Of a stretch of DNA of 5,001 nt, positions 1 to 4,005 are shown one piece after another. Below the pieces are notes generated by a model. That model made no database searches and was not told the DNA's origin. It saw only the letters and a program-made list of their open reading frames with translations. The position numbers and the translations under genes were made by a program. Positions within the stretch are counted from its first letter, which is position 1. Each line of letters starts with the position of its first letter. The DNA comes from DTU064 sp045588245 (GTDB lineage: Bacteria; Bacillota; Clostridia; Oscillospirales; CAG-272): assembly GCA_045588245.1 (NCBI GenBank), contig JAZNDW010000007.1:1-5001 (forward strand), in the 5' to 3' direction.

Positions 1-141
1 ACGAAATCTTGTTTCGGGGCGTCTCGATTTTGCTTCGGCCTGCATCGAGTATTGTTCTCGAAAGATACTCCTTCAGCCTTGCAATCCGCGCTTCTTTGAC
101 TCGTCTACGAGTGGCAAGCGCGGCCTCTTCGACCTTGATAG
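1..141. repeat. Terminal direct repeat, left copy (circular overlap)
   Basis: These 141 bases are identical to 4861-5001 at the other end of the window. The repeat lies inside the Gp157-family reading frame, and joining the two ends through it restores that frame exactly. A length of 141 equals a k-mer size commonly used by short-read metagenome assemblers, so I read it as the overlap left when a circular molecule is assembled as a linear contig (inference), not as a phage terminal repeat. Confidence 0.9.
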
Positions 142-313
142 CTTCTATTTCCGCGGTGTCGTTTTTTATCGCACACGCAATGTTGTCGACTTCTTCGTCG
201 AATTCTAGGCATATACTCGCAAGCGTGTCCGCAAACGCATCATCGGGTATTTCGCCGTTTTCGTCCGCTTCTATAAAGCGTCTGTATACTTCTGCTATTT
301 CGTACAGTGCCAT
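1..313 (-). CDS. Siphovirus Gp157-family protein, N-terminal part (residues 1-104; continues at 4860)
   Basis: The frame starts at ATG 313-311 and runs off the left edge in codon 105. Across the circular junction it continues from 4860 to the TAG at 4672-4670, giving 167 residues, a usual Gp157 length. This part begins MALYEIAEVYRRF. It has an acidic helical segment, then a long charged coiled-coil-like helix (about 45-90, with VEEAALATRRRVKEARIARL), then the family-typical turn into KIETPRNKISF. Gp157 proteins are phage early proteins usually encoded beside single-strand annealing proteins and SSB, as here; their molecular role is poorly defined, and a link to phage resistance was reported for the streptococcal founder. 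The ribosome site AAAGAGG overlaps the end of the upstream CxxC gene, whose stop lies 3 bases before this start, so the two are probably co-translated. Confidence 0.88.
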   Translation of the reverse strand, partial: MALYEIAEVYRRFIEADENGEIPDDAFADTLASICLEFDEEVDNIACAIKNDTAEIEAIKVEEAALATRRRVKEARIARLKEYLSRTILDAGRSKIETPRNKIS

Positions 314-316
314 TAT

Positions 317-523
317 TTAACCTCTTTCAATGTAGTCAGCAGTGCTTTTGCTATGATTACGTTCAACGCAATCTGAACAAACGGGCTTGCCGTTTATCTC
401 GTAGCACCAATCTTCCTGGATCGGCTCATCACATTCGTCGCAGACAGGCAGCTTCGACAAATACTCGCCCTGCTTTTTGTCGTGTTCCAAAAATTCGTCA
501 ACGGGATCATAAATAAAGTCCAT
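317..523 (-). CDS. Small CxxC zinc-ribbon-like phage protein, 68 aa
   Basis: I do not recognise a named family. The protein has an acidic N-terminus (MDFIYDPVDEFLEHD) and then two cysteine pairs, C28-x2-C31 and C49-x2-C52, about 17 residues apart, with extra C40 and H57. That spacing suits a single zinc knuckle or treble-clef-like metal site (inference). The ATG at 523-521 has a good AGGAGA site about 8 bases upstream. It is the first gene after the only intergenic gap and so would be the leader-proximal gene of the replication set, immediately followed by the Gp157 gene. Cysteine-pair miniproteins of this kind are common in early regions of Firmicutes phages. A role in nucleic-acid or protein binding is plausible but not shown. 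Confidence 0.75.
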   Translation of the reverse strand: MDFIYDPVDEFLEHDKKQGEYLSKLPVCDECDEPIQEDWCYEINGKPVCSDCVERNHSKSTADYIERG

Positions 524-534
524 GATGAAAATCT

Positions 535-570
535 CCTATTGTGTTATTCGTAGAATTGTGGTACAATAGG
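535..570. repeat. 8-bp perfect inverted repeat framing the plus-strand promoter
   Basis: CCTATTGT at 535-542 is the exact reverse complement of ACAATAGG at 563-570, with 20 bases between. The left arm covers the start of the -35 box and the right arm the -10 box of the plus-strand promoter. A third copy of the half-site, ATTGTG, lies at 555-560. The left arm also touches the ribosome site of the 68-aa gene. This looks like an operator, but no binder can be named from sequence. Confidence 0.5.
539..567 (+). promoter_or_regulatory. Sigma-A type promoter with extended -10, plus strand
   Basis: TTGTGT (539-544) is followed after 17 bases by TACAAT (562-567). A TGTG at 557-560 forms the TRTGn -16 element typical of Gram-positive promoters. 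The -10 box matches consensus at 5 of 6 positions and the -35 box at TTG only. It points away from the 68-aa gene, against every coding region, and would start RNA at about 573-575. An intrinsic terminator lies 30-60 bases downstream, so its product is a short RNA. Confidence 0.6.
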
Positions 571-602
571 GATGCAAAGGCGGCCTACGTCGTTGCATCC
601 CT
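568..602. other. 10-bp perfect hairpin in the intergenic gap
   Basis: AGGGATGCAA (568-577) pairs perfectly with TTGCATCCCT (593-602) around a 15-base loop. Because the predicted plus-strand start (about 574) falls inside the left arm, only about 4 base pairs would form in the short RNA, whereas a minus-strand leader transcript would contain the whole 10-bp stem. No T-tract follows on either strand, so this is not itself an intrinsic terminator. Confidence 0.65.
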
Positions 603-640
603 CGAGTCATGATCTCGCCACAGATCGTGACTCTTTTTAT
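574..640 (+). ncRNA. Putative ~65-nt antisense small RNA
   Basis: A plus-strand promoter, a structured spacer and an intrinsic terminator define a transcript of about 65 nt with no credible reading frame. It would hold a short 5' stem-loop (GCAA/TTGC closing) and a strong 12-bp terminator stem. Its template is the leader upstream of the CxxC-Gp157-SSAP-SSB-initiator gene series. If that series is transcribed from upstream, the RNA is fully complementary to its leader, as in countertranscribed copy-control RNAs of Gram-positive plasmids. The 5' end is approximate. I do not recognise an Rfam family. What I see is the promoter, stems and T-tract; the regulatory role is inferred. Confidence 0.5.
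604..638 (+). terminator. Intrinsic terminator of the plus-strand RNA
   Basis: The stem pairs 604-615 (GAGTCATGATCT) with 622-633 (AGATCGTGACTC) over a 6-base loop, followed directly by TTTTT at 634-638. In plus-strand RNA all 12 pairs form, one of them the U610-G627 wobble. In minus-strand RNA the same position is a C-A mismatch and no T-tract follows, so the structure is built for plus-strand termination. The T-tract overlaps the stop codon of the leucine-rich-repeat gene. Confidence 0.75.
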
Positions 641-662
641 TTGTTTTTGAAATAGTTCTCAA
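634..662 (-). promoter_or_regulatory. Candidate minus-strand promoter of the replication gene series
   Basis: On the minus strand TTGAGA (662-657, 5 of 6 to consensus) is followed after exactly 17 bases by TAAAAA (639-634, 4 of 6), inside the last codons and stop of the leucine-rich-repeat gene. RNA would start near 627-628, so the leader of the CxxC-Gp157 series would carry the complement of the whole plus-strand small RNA. There is no extended -10 element, and AT-rich sequence gives such matches by chance. Read-through from the leucine-rich-repeat gene is the alternative. Confidence 0.3.
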
Positions 663-1491
663 ACACCGTCGCGTTATATTGCCCCTTCGTCAGCTCAATA
701 ATCTCCGCAACGGTATATTTTTCCTTCAGCTCGCCGAGGCTGTCAACGAACTGTCGTGTTCCCGCTTGACAAGCACCGGTGATGATGCGGTACATTGTCA
801 TTGCTTCCTCCGGAGTGAGTTCGCTTTCGAGCGTGTAGCCGCTGTATTGGCCCGCGCCTCTGTCCTTCGCCTTCTTAAAATTAAGGTCCGCTACGCCGTC
901 TCTGACGCTCTTGCAATGAGCATAATTCACGCCGTCGGTTATTACGTCTCTGCCGGGAATTCTTCCGACATAATATGTATATTCTCCGATCTGTTTTTCT
1001 CTTTTTACGTGAGTCAGTATTCCGTCGGCGTAAATATATTTTTGAGGCACATACATTCCGTTCGTCAATCGGGTATAATGAGTCGGATTCGTTATGTTTG
1101 CGCCGCCGAGATCGAGCCAACCGCCAACCGTGAGCCCCTCGGGCAGCGACGTCAAGCTTGTGCAGCCGTTGAGATAGAGCGAACCGCCTACGGTGAGCCC
1201 ATCGGGAAGCGACGTCAAGCTTGTGCAGCCGTTGAGATAGAGCCAATCGCCTACGGTGAGCCCATCGGGCAGCGACGTCAAGCTCGTGCAGCCGTTGAGA
1301 TAGAGCGAACCGCCTACGGTGAGCCCATCGGGCAGCGACGTCAAGCTTGTGCAGCCTTCGAGATCGAGCCAACCGCCTACGGTGAGCCCATCGGGAAGCG
1401 ACGTCAAGCTTGTGCAGCCTTCGAGATCGAGGCTACCGTCGTTCATCTCCATTAATTCTTTTAATTTTTCAAGTGTTGGATTTTTGCTCAT
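637..1491 (-). CDS. Leucine-rich-repeat-like phage protein with conserved C-terminal domain, 284 aa
   Basis: Residues about 19-130 are tandem 21-residue leucine-rich-like repeats with the pattern LxLxGCTSLTSLPDGLTVGG; five full copies are nearly identical. Residues about 131-284 form a separate non-repeat domain with YIYADGILTHVKREK, GEYTYYVGRI, NYAHCKSVRDGVADL and TMYRIITGACQAG. I recall this combination from gut-phage proteins, always without assigned function. No signal peptide or membrane segment is visible, so it is likely cytoplasmic. The start at 1491 follows AGGAGG with a 6-base spacer and lies 18 bases after the small membrane-protein gene. The repeats could be a binding scaffold; the conserved tail is the more informative part. 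It is the last gene before the intergenic gap. A 258-codon plus-strand frame overlaps it but is only a by-product of the repeats. Confidence 0.85.
   Translation of the reverse strand: MSKNPTLEKLKELMEMNDGSLDLEGCTSLTSLPDGLTVGGWLDLEGCTSLTSLPDGLTVGGSLYLNGCTSLTSLPDGLTVGDWLYLNGCTSLTSLPDGLTVGGSLYLNGCTSLTSLPEGLTVGGWLDLGGANITNPTHYTRLTNGMYVPQKYIYADGILTHVKREKQIGEYTYYVGRIPGRDVITDGVNYAHCKSVRDGVADLNFKKAKDRGAGQYSGYTLESELTPEEAMTMYRIITGACQAGTRQFVDSLGELKEKYTVAEIIELTKGQYNATVFENYFKNK
1128..1442 (-). repeat. Five tandem 63-bp repeats within the leucine-rich-repeat gene
   Basis: The units begin at 1128, 1191, 1254, 1317 and 1380, each exactly 63 bp, equal to 21 codons. Neighbouring units differ at only a few positions (for example GGCAGC versus GGAAGC, and AGCTTG versus AGCTCG); the outermost edges diverge more. 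Such identity at DNA level suggests recent duplication or homogenisation by slippage or annealing, so copy number may vary and may be misassembled. Confidence 0.95.
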
Positions 1492-1509
1492 AACCTTCCT
1501 CCTCTATGT

Positions 1510-1689
1510 TCATTCAAAAACCTCTCCGATTTCCATCCCGGCGACGCCGCCGAGGACGAGCATAATACCGCGCGGCGCCTCGGTAAAGCACCACGCTTCA
1601 ACCGCTCCCATAAGCAGGAGCATACCGTAAACGAGCGCGATCACGCCCGCGGCAGCGCATATTCGTCTTATTGTCGTTGAGATCCTCAC
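1510..1689 (-). CDS. Small two-segment membrane protein, 59 aa, GTG start
   Basis: This unrecognised gene fills the otherwise empty stretch between the 78-aa gene and the leucine-rich-repeat gene. It starts at GTG 1689-1687, whose last two bases plus the next A form part of the preceding gene's TGA (a GTGA overlap). The strong site GAGGAGGTGA lies about 10 bases upstream, inside the end of the preceding gene, so translational coupling is likely. Residues about 10-31 (ICAAAGVIALVYGMLLLMG) are a clear hydrophobic segment after a basic start (RISTTIRR). Residues about 41-52 (GIMLVLGGVAG) form a second, shorter one. It ends at TGA 1512-1510, 18 bases before the next start. It resembles small membrane proteins scattered through phage early regions. 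A holin is possible but unsupported without other lysis genes. Confidence 0.7.
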   Translation of the reverse strand: MRISTTIRRICAAAGVIALVYGMLLLMGAVEAWCFTEAPRGIMLVLGGVAGMEIGEVFE

Positions 1690-1922
1690 GCGAACGTCAC
1701 CTCCTCAATCATTGCGGTTACAATGCAATGCGCATTTATATCGCGCAACTCGCACAGTATAGTAGTGTCAGAGCCGTCATCATAACGTATCGTCATTCGC
1801 GCGTTTGCGTTTAGTGACCTCTTGGGGATCTCTCGTAGTGCGGCGATTTCATATATCGGGTGCTGTTCGTATCTCACCAAAGATTTACGCAGCATCGCGG
1901 CACGTGCATCGTCATATGTCAT
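1686..1922 (-). CDS. Hypothetical protein, 78 aa
   Basis: I do not recognise this protein. It opens with a short helical charged segment (MTYDDARAAMLRKSLVRYEQ), then ALREIPKRSLNANARMTIRYDDGSD, whose alternating pattern suggests beta strands, and it ends EEVTFA. No membrane segment or metal site is apparent. The ATG at 1922 overlaps the end of the upstream 100-residue gene by 11 bases and follows GGAAAGG. Its own stop overlaps the GTG start of the membrane-protein gene. The tight overlaps on both sides and an uninterrupted frame support a real gene in the accessory part of the series. Confidence 0.7.
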   Translation of the reverse strand: MTYDDARAAMLRKSLVRYEQHPIYEIAALREIPKRSLNANARMTIRYDDGSDTTILCELRDINAHCIVTAMIEEVTFA

Positions 1923-2211
1923 ATTCGCCTTTCCTTTCTCCGTAACTGCAAAAATCTGTTGGCTCTACACGTGTACCTTTTGCCTTTGACGTACAAAACA
2001 GATAAACTTCCCCCGTTGTCGGGTCAGTGATCGCATCTACGTCTGCACAATCCTTACAGCGCACCACTTCCTCAACATCGGCGGCGGGGGATTGCTTAAT
2101 CATGTCAAGTACCTTAACGCCGCTTTCATAGTGGAGAGTGGGTTTGCCATAGGGGTTTGTTTTTTCTTTAACTTTGTTATAAAGCTTGTCCGCATCAATA
2201 TACCTTGCCAT
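1912..2211 (-). CDS. Conserved phage hypothetical with YIDADKL start and cysteine cluster, 99 aa
   Basis: It belongs to a common but unnamed family of Clostridia phages and prophages, recognised by the opening MARYIDADKL, the middle segment ADVEEVVRCKDC and the ending DFCSYGERK. A CxxC pair in the RCKDC segment plus two single cysteines (YLFCTS and DFCSYG) suggest a four-cysteine metal site. The function is unknown. I chose the ATG at 2211-2209 because the family normally begins M-x-RYIDAD and because it forms a TGATG overlap with the preceding stop; a GTG one codon earlier (2214) is possible. AAAGGCGG lies about 9 bases upstream. Confidence 0.8.
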   Translation of the reverse strand: MARYIDADKLYNKVKEKTNPYGKPTLHYESGVKVLDMIKQSPAADVEEVVRCKDCADVDAITDPTTGEVYLFCTSKAKGTRVEPTDFCSYGERKGEYDI

Positions 2212-2603
2212 CACTCCGCACCGCCTTTCTCGGTTGGGTTGGCTTGCCTTTCCGCAAGCGCCGTTTCCGCTTCTTCACGGGTATAACAAACGATCTCATC
2301 GCCTACTTGCACACCGAAGTTCTCCCACGGAATAACGCTATCTATATCGTCCCTTGCCGGACGATATCCGCTTATAAAGCATCCGCGTGAACCAACCTCG
2401 GTCACCGTTTCATCGGCTATGTACCACTGTCCCGGGACAAAATCATAGATCGCCACGTATATCTTGTCTCCCACCTTCACGGGCGGCGCGAACGCTCCGT
2501 TTGCGAGAAGGTAGTCGGCTAAATAATCCACAAAGCTCCCGTCCTCGGGATCGTCACGCTTGGCATTAATTATCAGCTCAACGAGCCGTTCGTGTTCCGT
2601 CAT
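2211..2603 (-). CDS. Conserved phage hypothetical (LADYLLANG family), 130 aa
   Basis: The open frame extends upstream to 2735, but the start is placed at ATG 2603. This follows GGAGGGGGAGAA, overlaps the upstream gene's stop as ATGA, and matches the start of the unnamed Clostridia phage family (MTEHERLVELI). The family hallmarks are a helical N-terminus ending DYLADYLLANG, then PPVKVGDKIYVAIYDF, which looks like an SH3-like beta segment, and a tail containing YTREEAETALAERQ. No catalytic motif is visible, and the function is unknown. The next gene starts at its stop (TGATG). The extra 44 residues of the longer frame are low-complexity and out of character. Confidence 0.82.
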   Translation of the reverse strand: MTEHERLVELIINAKRDDPEDGSFVDYLADYLLANGAFAPPVKVGDKIYVAIYDFVPGQWYIADETVTEVGSRGCFISGYRPARDDIDSVIPWENFGVQVGDEIVCYTREEAETALAERQANPTEKGGAE

Positions 2604-2767
2604 TTCTCCCCCTCCTTCACATGAAGCTTCGCCGACGGGCGGCTGTTCAGATATTCCGCCACCGTTTCCACCGGCAGCCCGAGTGTGATTCCGATCGCTT
2701 TGACGCTGTATCCGCGGACTCGCAAGGTGCAGCACTTTATTCTTTCTGTGTGTGTCATACGTTTCAT
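2600..2767 (-). CDS. Small helix-turn-helix protein, 55 aa
   Basis: This short gene bridges the initiator gene and the LADYLLANG gene with ATGA overlaps at both ends. The start at 2767 follows GGAGG by 6 bases. Residues about 7-45 (TERIKCCTLRVRGYSVKAIG, then a glycine turn and LPVETVAEYLNSR) read as a sigma-region-4 or resolvase-type helix-turn-helix, with GYSVKAIGITLGL as first helix and turn and PVETVAEYL as recognition helix. It could be a DNA-binding regulator of this element, for example at the operator-like repeat at 535-570, or an auxiliary origin factor. Both are inference. Nothing beyond the DNA-binding fold and a lysine-rich tail (KLHVKEGEK) is present. Confidence 0.75.
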   Translation of the reverse strand: MKRMTHTERIKCCTLRVRGYSVKAIGITLGLPVETVAEYLNSRPSAKLHVKEGEK

Positions 2768-3540
2768 GCGTTGCCTCCGTTATATCTACAATTTTTGGCG
2801 TTTATTCTTGCCACCCACAGGTCCGCCGCAAGCTTCCAATCAGGCAAGCAATCCCAACCTCGTTTAGCGTTGTATGCGCAAAATGTTATTGCCTCATCTG
2901 CTGCGTTATTAAGGCAGTATGTATCGCGAAAATATACGAACACCTCTGTATTGCAAGGGGGGAATAAGTCGCTGTTGCTCGCTGTGTCTCCTTGCGCGCG
3001 CGCGGTTGTAGTAGTAAATATATTTATATTATTTTCTTTTATTTTATTTAGTGTACTTTCTTCGGAAATAACAACGGTTACTTCAGAAGTTACGGCAGTT
3101 TCTTCGGAAGAAACGTTATTTTTTTGTGCAGAAACGTTGGAGCCTATCAAGCAATACGCCTCCATTTTGGTATTCCATTTAGCTTTGCGCGCGCTTTCTG
3201 CGTACTGCTCCTGGAGTGCGACGCCGGAGATTACACCTTGTTCAAACAACCCTTCGTCGAGGATTCCTTGTTTTACTAAATAGTTTATCGTCGCGGCTAC
3301 GCCGTTCGCCGTTTTTCTTAATTGTTCACACGCTATCTCCTCGGCTATGTCCATCGCAAGTTCATCTATATCATCAAAAGTGTAATAATATCCGTTGCGA
3401 TAGACACGGCTCAATAGGTTCAGATATGTCAATATGCCAATAGATCCGTGCGACCTCCGAAGAGCTTTTATCTTTTTGTTCGTGAAGAAATCGGTATCCA
3501 GAGGAAAGTACATCAGCCCAACCTTCAAAGGTCTCGGCAT
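2764..3540 (-). CDS. Replisome organiser / replication initiator-like protein with DUF4373-type N-terminus, 258 aa
   Basis: Residues 1-115 match the Lin1244/Lin1753-like (DUF4373) N-terminal domain: GLMYFPLDTDFFTNKKIKAL, then HGSIGILTYLNLLSRVYRNGYY and a winged-helix-like region ending YLVKQGILDEGLF. Residues about 135-195 are a low-complexity linker (SSEETAVTSEV, then KIKENNINIF). Residues about 195-250 (EVFVYFRDTY, then AADEAITFCAYNAKRGW and LAADLWVARI) look like the short DnaD-like tail of phage replisome organisers. Such proteins bind the phage origin and recruit host helicase loader and helicase. The linker is encoded by three 21-bp dyad repeats next to an AT-rich tract, the usual place for an origin inside an initiator gene. 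The start at 3540 follows GGAGG by 6 bases, 12 bases after SSB. It is the only plausible replication initiator on the circle. Confidence 0.8.
   Translation of the reverse strand: MPRPLKVGLMYFPLDTDFFTNKKIKALRRSHGSIGILTYLNLLSRVYRNGYYYTFDDIDELAMDIAEEIACEQLRKTANGVAATINYLVKQGILDEGLFEQGVISGVALQEQYAESARKAKWNTKMEAYCLIGSNVSAQKNNVSSEETAVTSEVTVVISEESTLNKIKENNINIFTTTTARAQGDTASNSDLFPPCNTEVFVYFRDTYCLNNAADEAITFCAYNAKRGWDCLPDWKLAADLWVARINAKNCRYNGGNA
3013..3055. other. AT-rich tract, candidate DNA-unwinding element
   Basis: This stretch is nearly all A and T (for example AAATATATTTATATTATTTT), inside the linker-coding part of the initiator gene and immediately beside the 21-bp repeats. An alternating GCGCGCGCGCG run (2994-3004) borders its other side. 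Iterons beside an AT-rich tract within an initiator gene is the classic theta origin layout of lambdoid and Firmicutes phages. The origin function is inferred from layout only. Confidence 0.5.
3057..3119. repeat. Three tandem 21-bp dyad repeats, candidate iterons of the replication origin
   Basis: The units are 3057-3077, 3078-3098 and 3099-3119, each centred on CTTCnGAA (cores at 3060, 3081 and 3102, exactly 21 bases apart). The third is a near-perfect palindrome, TTTCTTCGGAAGAAA (3099-3113); the second reads GTTACTTCAGAAGTTAC. A degenerate fourth unit (3120-3140) repeats GAAACGTT in register but lacks the core. A 21-bp period puts the dyads on the same face of the helix, as expected for dimeric initiator binding. 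They encode a heptad Ser-Glu linker, so codon-level repetition is the alternative explanation. Confidence 0.6.
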
Positions 3541-3552
3541 ATCGCACCTCCG

Positions 3553-3990
3553 TTAAAATGGTAGATCCTCGTCGTCTGCTATGTCTTCAAAATTGGCTTG
3601 TGTTCCGCCTGTATACGGATTCGGAGAATACGATGCATTTGCGCTCGTTGCACCGTCGGATTTTGAATCAACGAACATCGCCTCATCCGCGACCACTTCG
3701 GTTACATATCGCTTCTGCCCGCTCTGATCCGTCCACGTGCGAGTTTGCAAAGATCCGACAATGCAAATCGAACTTCCTTTCGAAAAGTAACGCGTTATAA
3801 ATTCCGCGGTGTTTCGCCATGCCACGACGTCGATAAAATCCGCTGTAGGCGCGTTTCCTTCGGTCTGGTATCTGCGGTTGGCCGCCACCCTGAACGACGT
3901 TACCAATACGCCGCTTTGCGTCGTTTTGAGCTCGGGGTCGGCGGTAAGCCGTCCCCCGAGAATCACTTTATTGAAATTGAAGTTTGCCAT
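3553..3990 (-). CDS. ssb: Single-stranded DNA-binding protein (phage SSB), 145 aa
   Basis: This is a clear bacterial-type SSB that coats single-stranded DNA during replication and recombination. Residues 1-108 form the OB fold with the family landmarks NKVILGGRLTADPELK, FRVAANRRYQ, DFIDVVAWRNTAEFITRYF, KGSSICIVGSLQTRTW and KRYVTEVVADEAMFVDS. Residues 109-138 are a short flexible linker rich in S, N and G, and the protein ends with the acidic tip DDEDLPF that recruits partner proteins. The aromatic residues of the DNA surface (W58, F64, W86) are present. It lies 15 bases after the annealing-protein gene and 12 bases before the initiator gene, so annealing, coating and initiation are co-expressed. 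The ribosome site AAAGGA is weaker than that of its neighbours. Confidence 0.97.
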   Translation of the reverse strand: MANFNFNKVILGGRLTADPELKTTQSGVLVTSFRVAANRRYQTEGNAPTADFIDVVAWRNTAEFITRYFSKGSSICIVGSLQTRTWTDQSGQKRYVTEVVADEAMFVDSKSDGATSANASYSPNPYTGGTQANFEDIADDEDLPF

Positions 3991-4005
3991 ATCGGTCCTT
4001 TCTTT

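Noticed and set aside
1..141. Biological direct terminal repeat of a linear phage genome
   Set aside because: The circle is under 5 kb, has no packaging genes, and the repeat falls inside a gene that is complete only when circularised. An assembly overlap explains it more simply.
551..556. TAGAAT as an alternative -10 box on the plus strand
   Set aside because: It matches 5 of 6, but no -35 box lies at proper spacing and there is no TG element, unlike TACAAT at 562-567.
568..602. Hairpin 568-602 as an intrinsic terminator
   Set aside because: It is a perfect stem, but no run of T follows it on either strand.
1128..1442. Possible CRISPR array
   Set aside because: The 63-bp units are contiguous without unique spacers and encode 21-residue protein repeats in one frame.
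679..1455. 258-codon open frame on the plus strand opposite the leucine-rich-repeat gene
   Set aside because: It exists because the 63-bp repeats keep every frame free of stops. Its protein is Arg/Ala-rich low complexity, it has no good ribosome site, and the minus-strand frame encodes a coherent repeat protein plus domain.
2604..2735. N-terminal extension of the 130-aa hypothetical up to 2735
   Set aside because: The extra 44 residues are Gly/Arg-rich and lie in the wrong frame of the helix-turn-helix gene. The ATG at 2603 has a strong ribosome site and matches the family start.
2994..3004. Alternating GCGCGCGCGCG as a Z-DNA signal
   Set aside because: It is only 11 bases, inside coding sequence (Ala-Arg-Ala), and nothing else supports a structural role. 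It is mentioned only as the border of the AT-rich tract.
2621..3283. 220-codon plus-strand frame opposite the initiator gene
   Set aside because: It is a shadow of the DUF4373-type gene. Its composition is not protein-like, and it crosses the AT-rich tract as poly-Phe/Leu low complexity.
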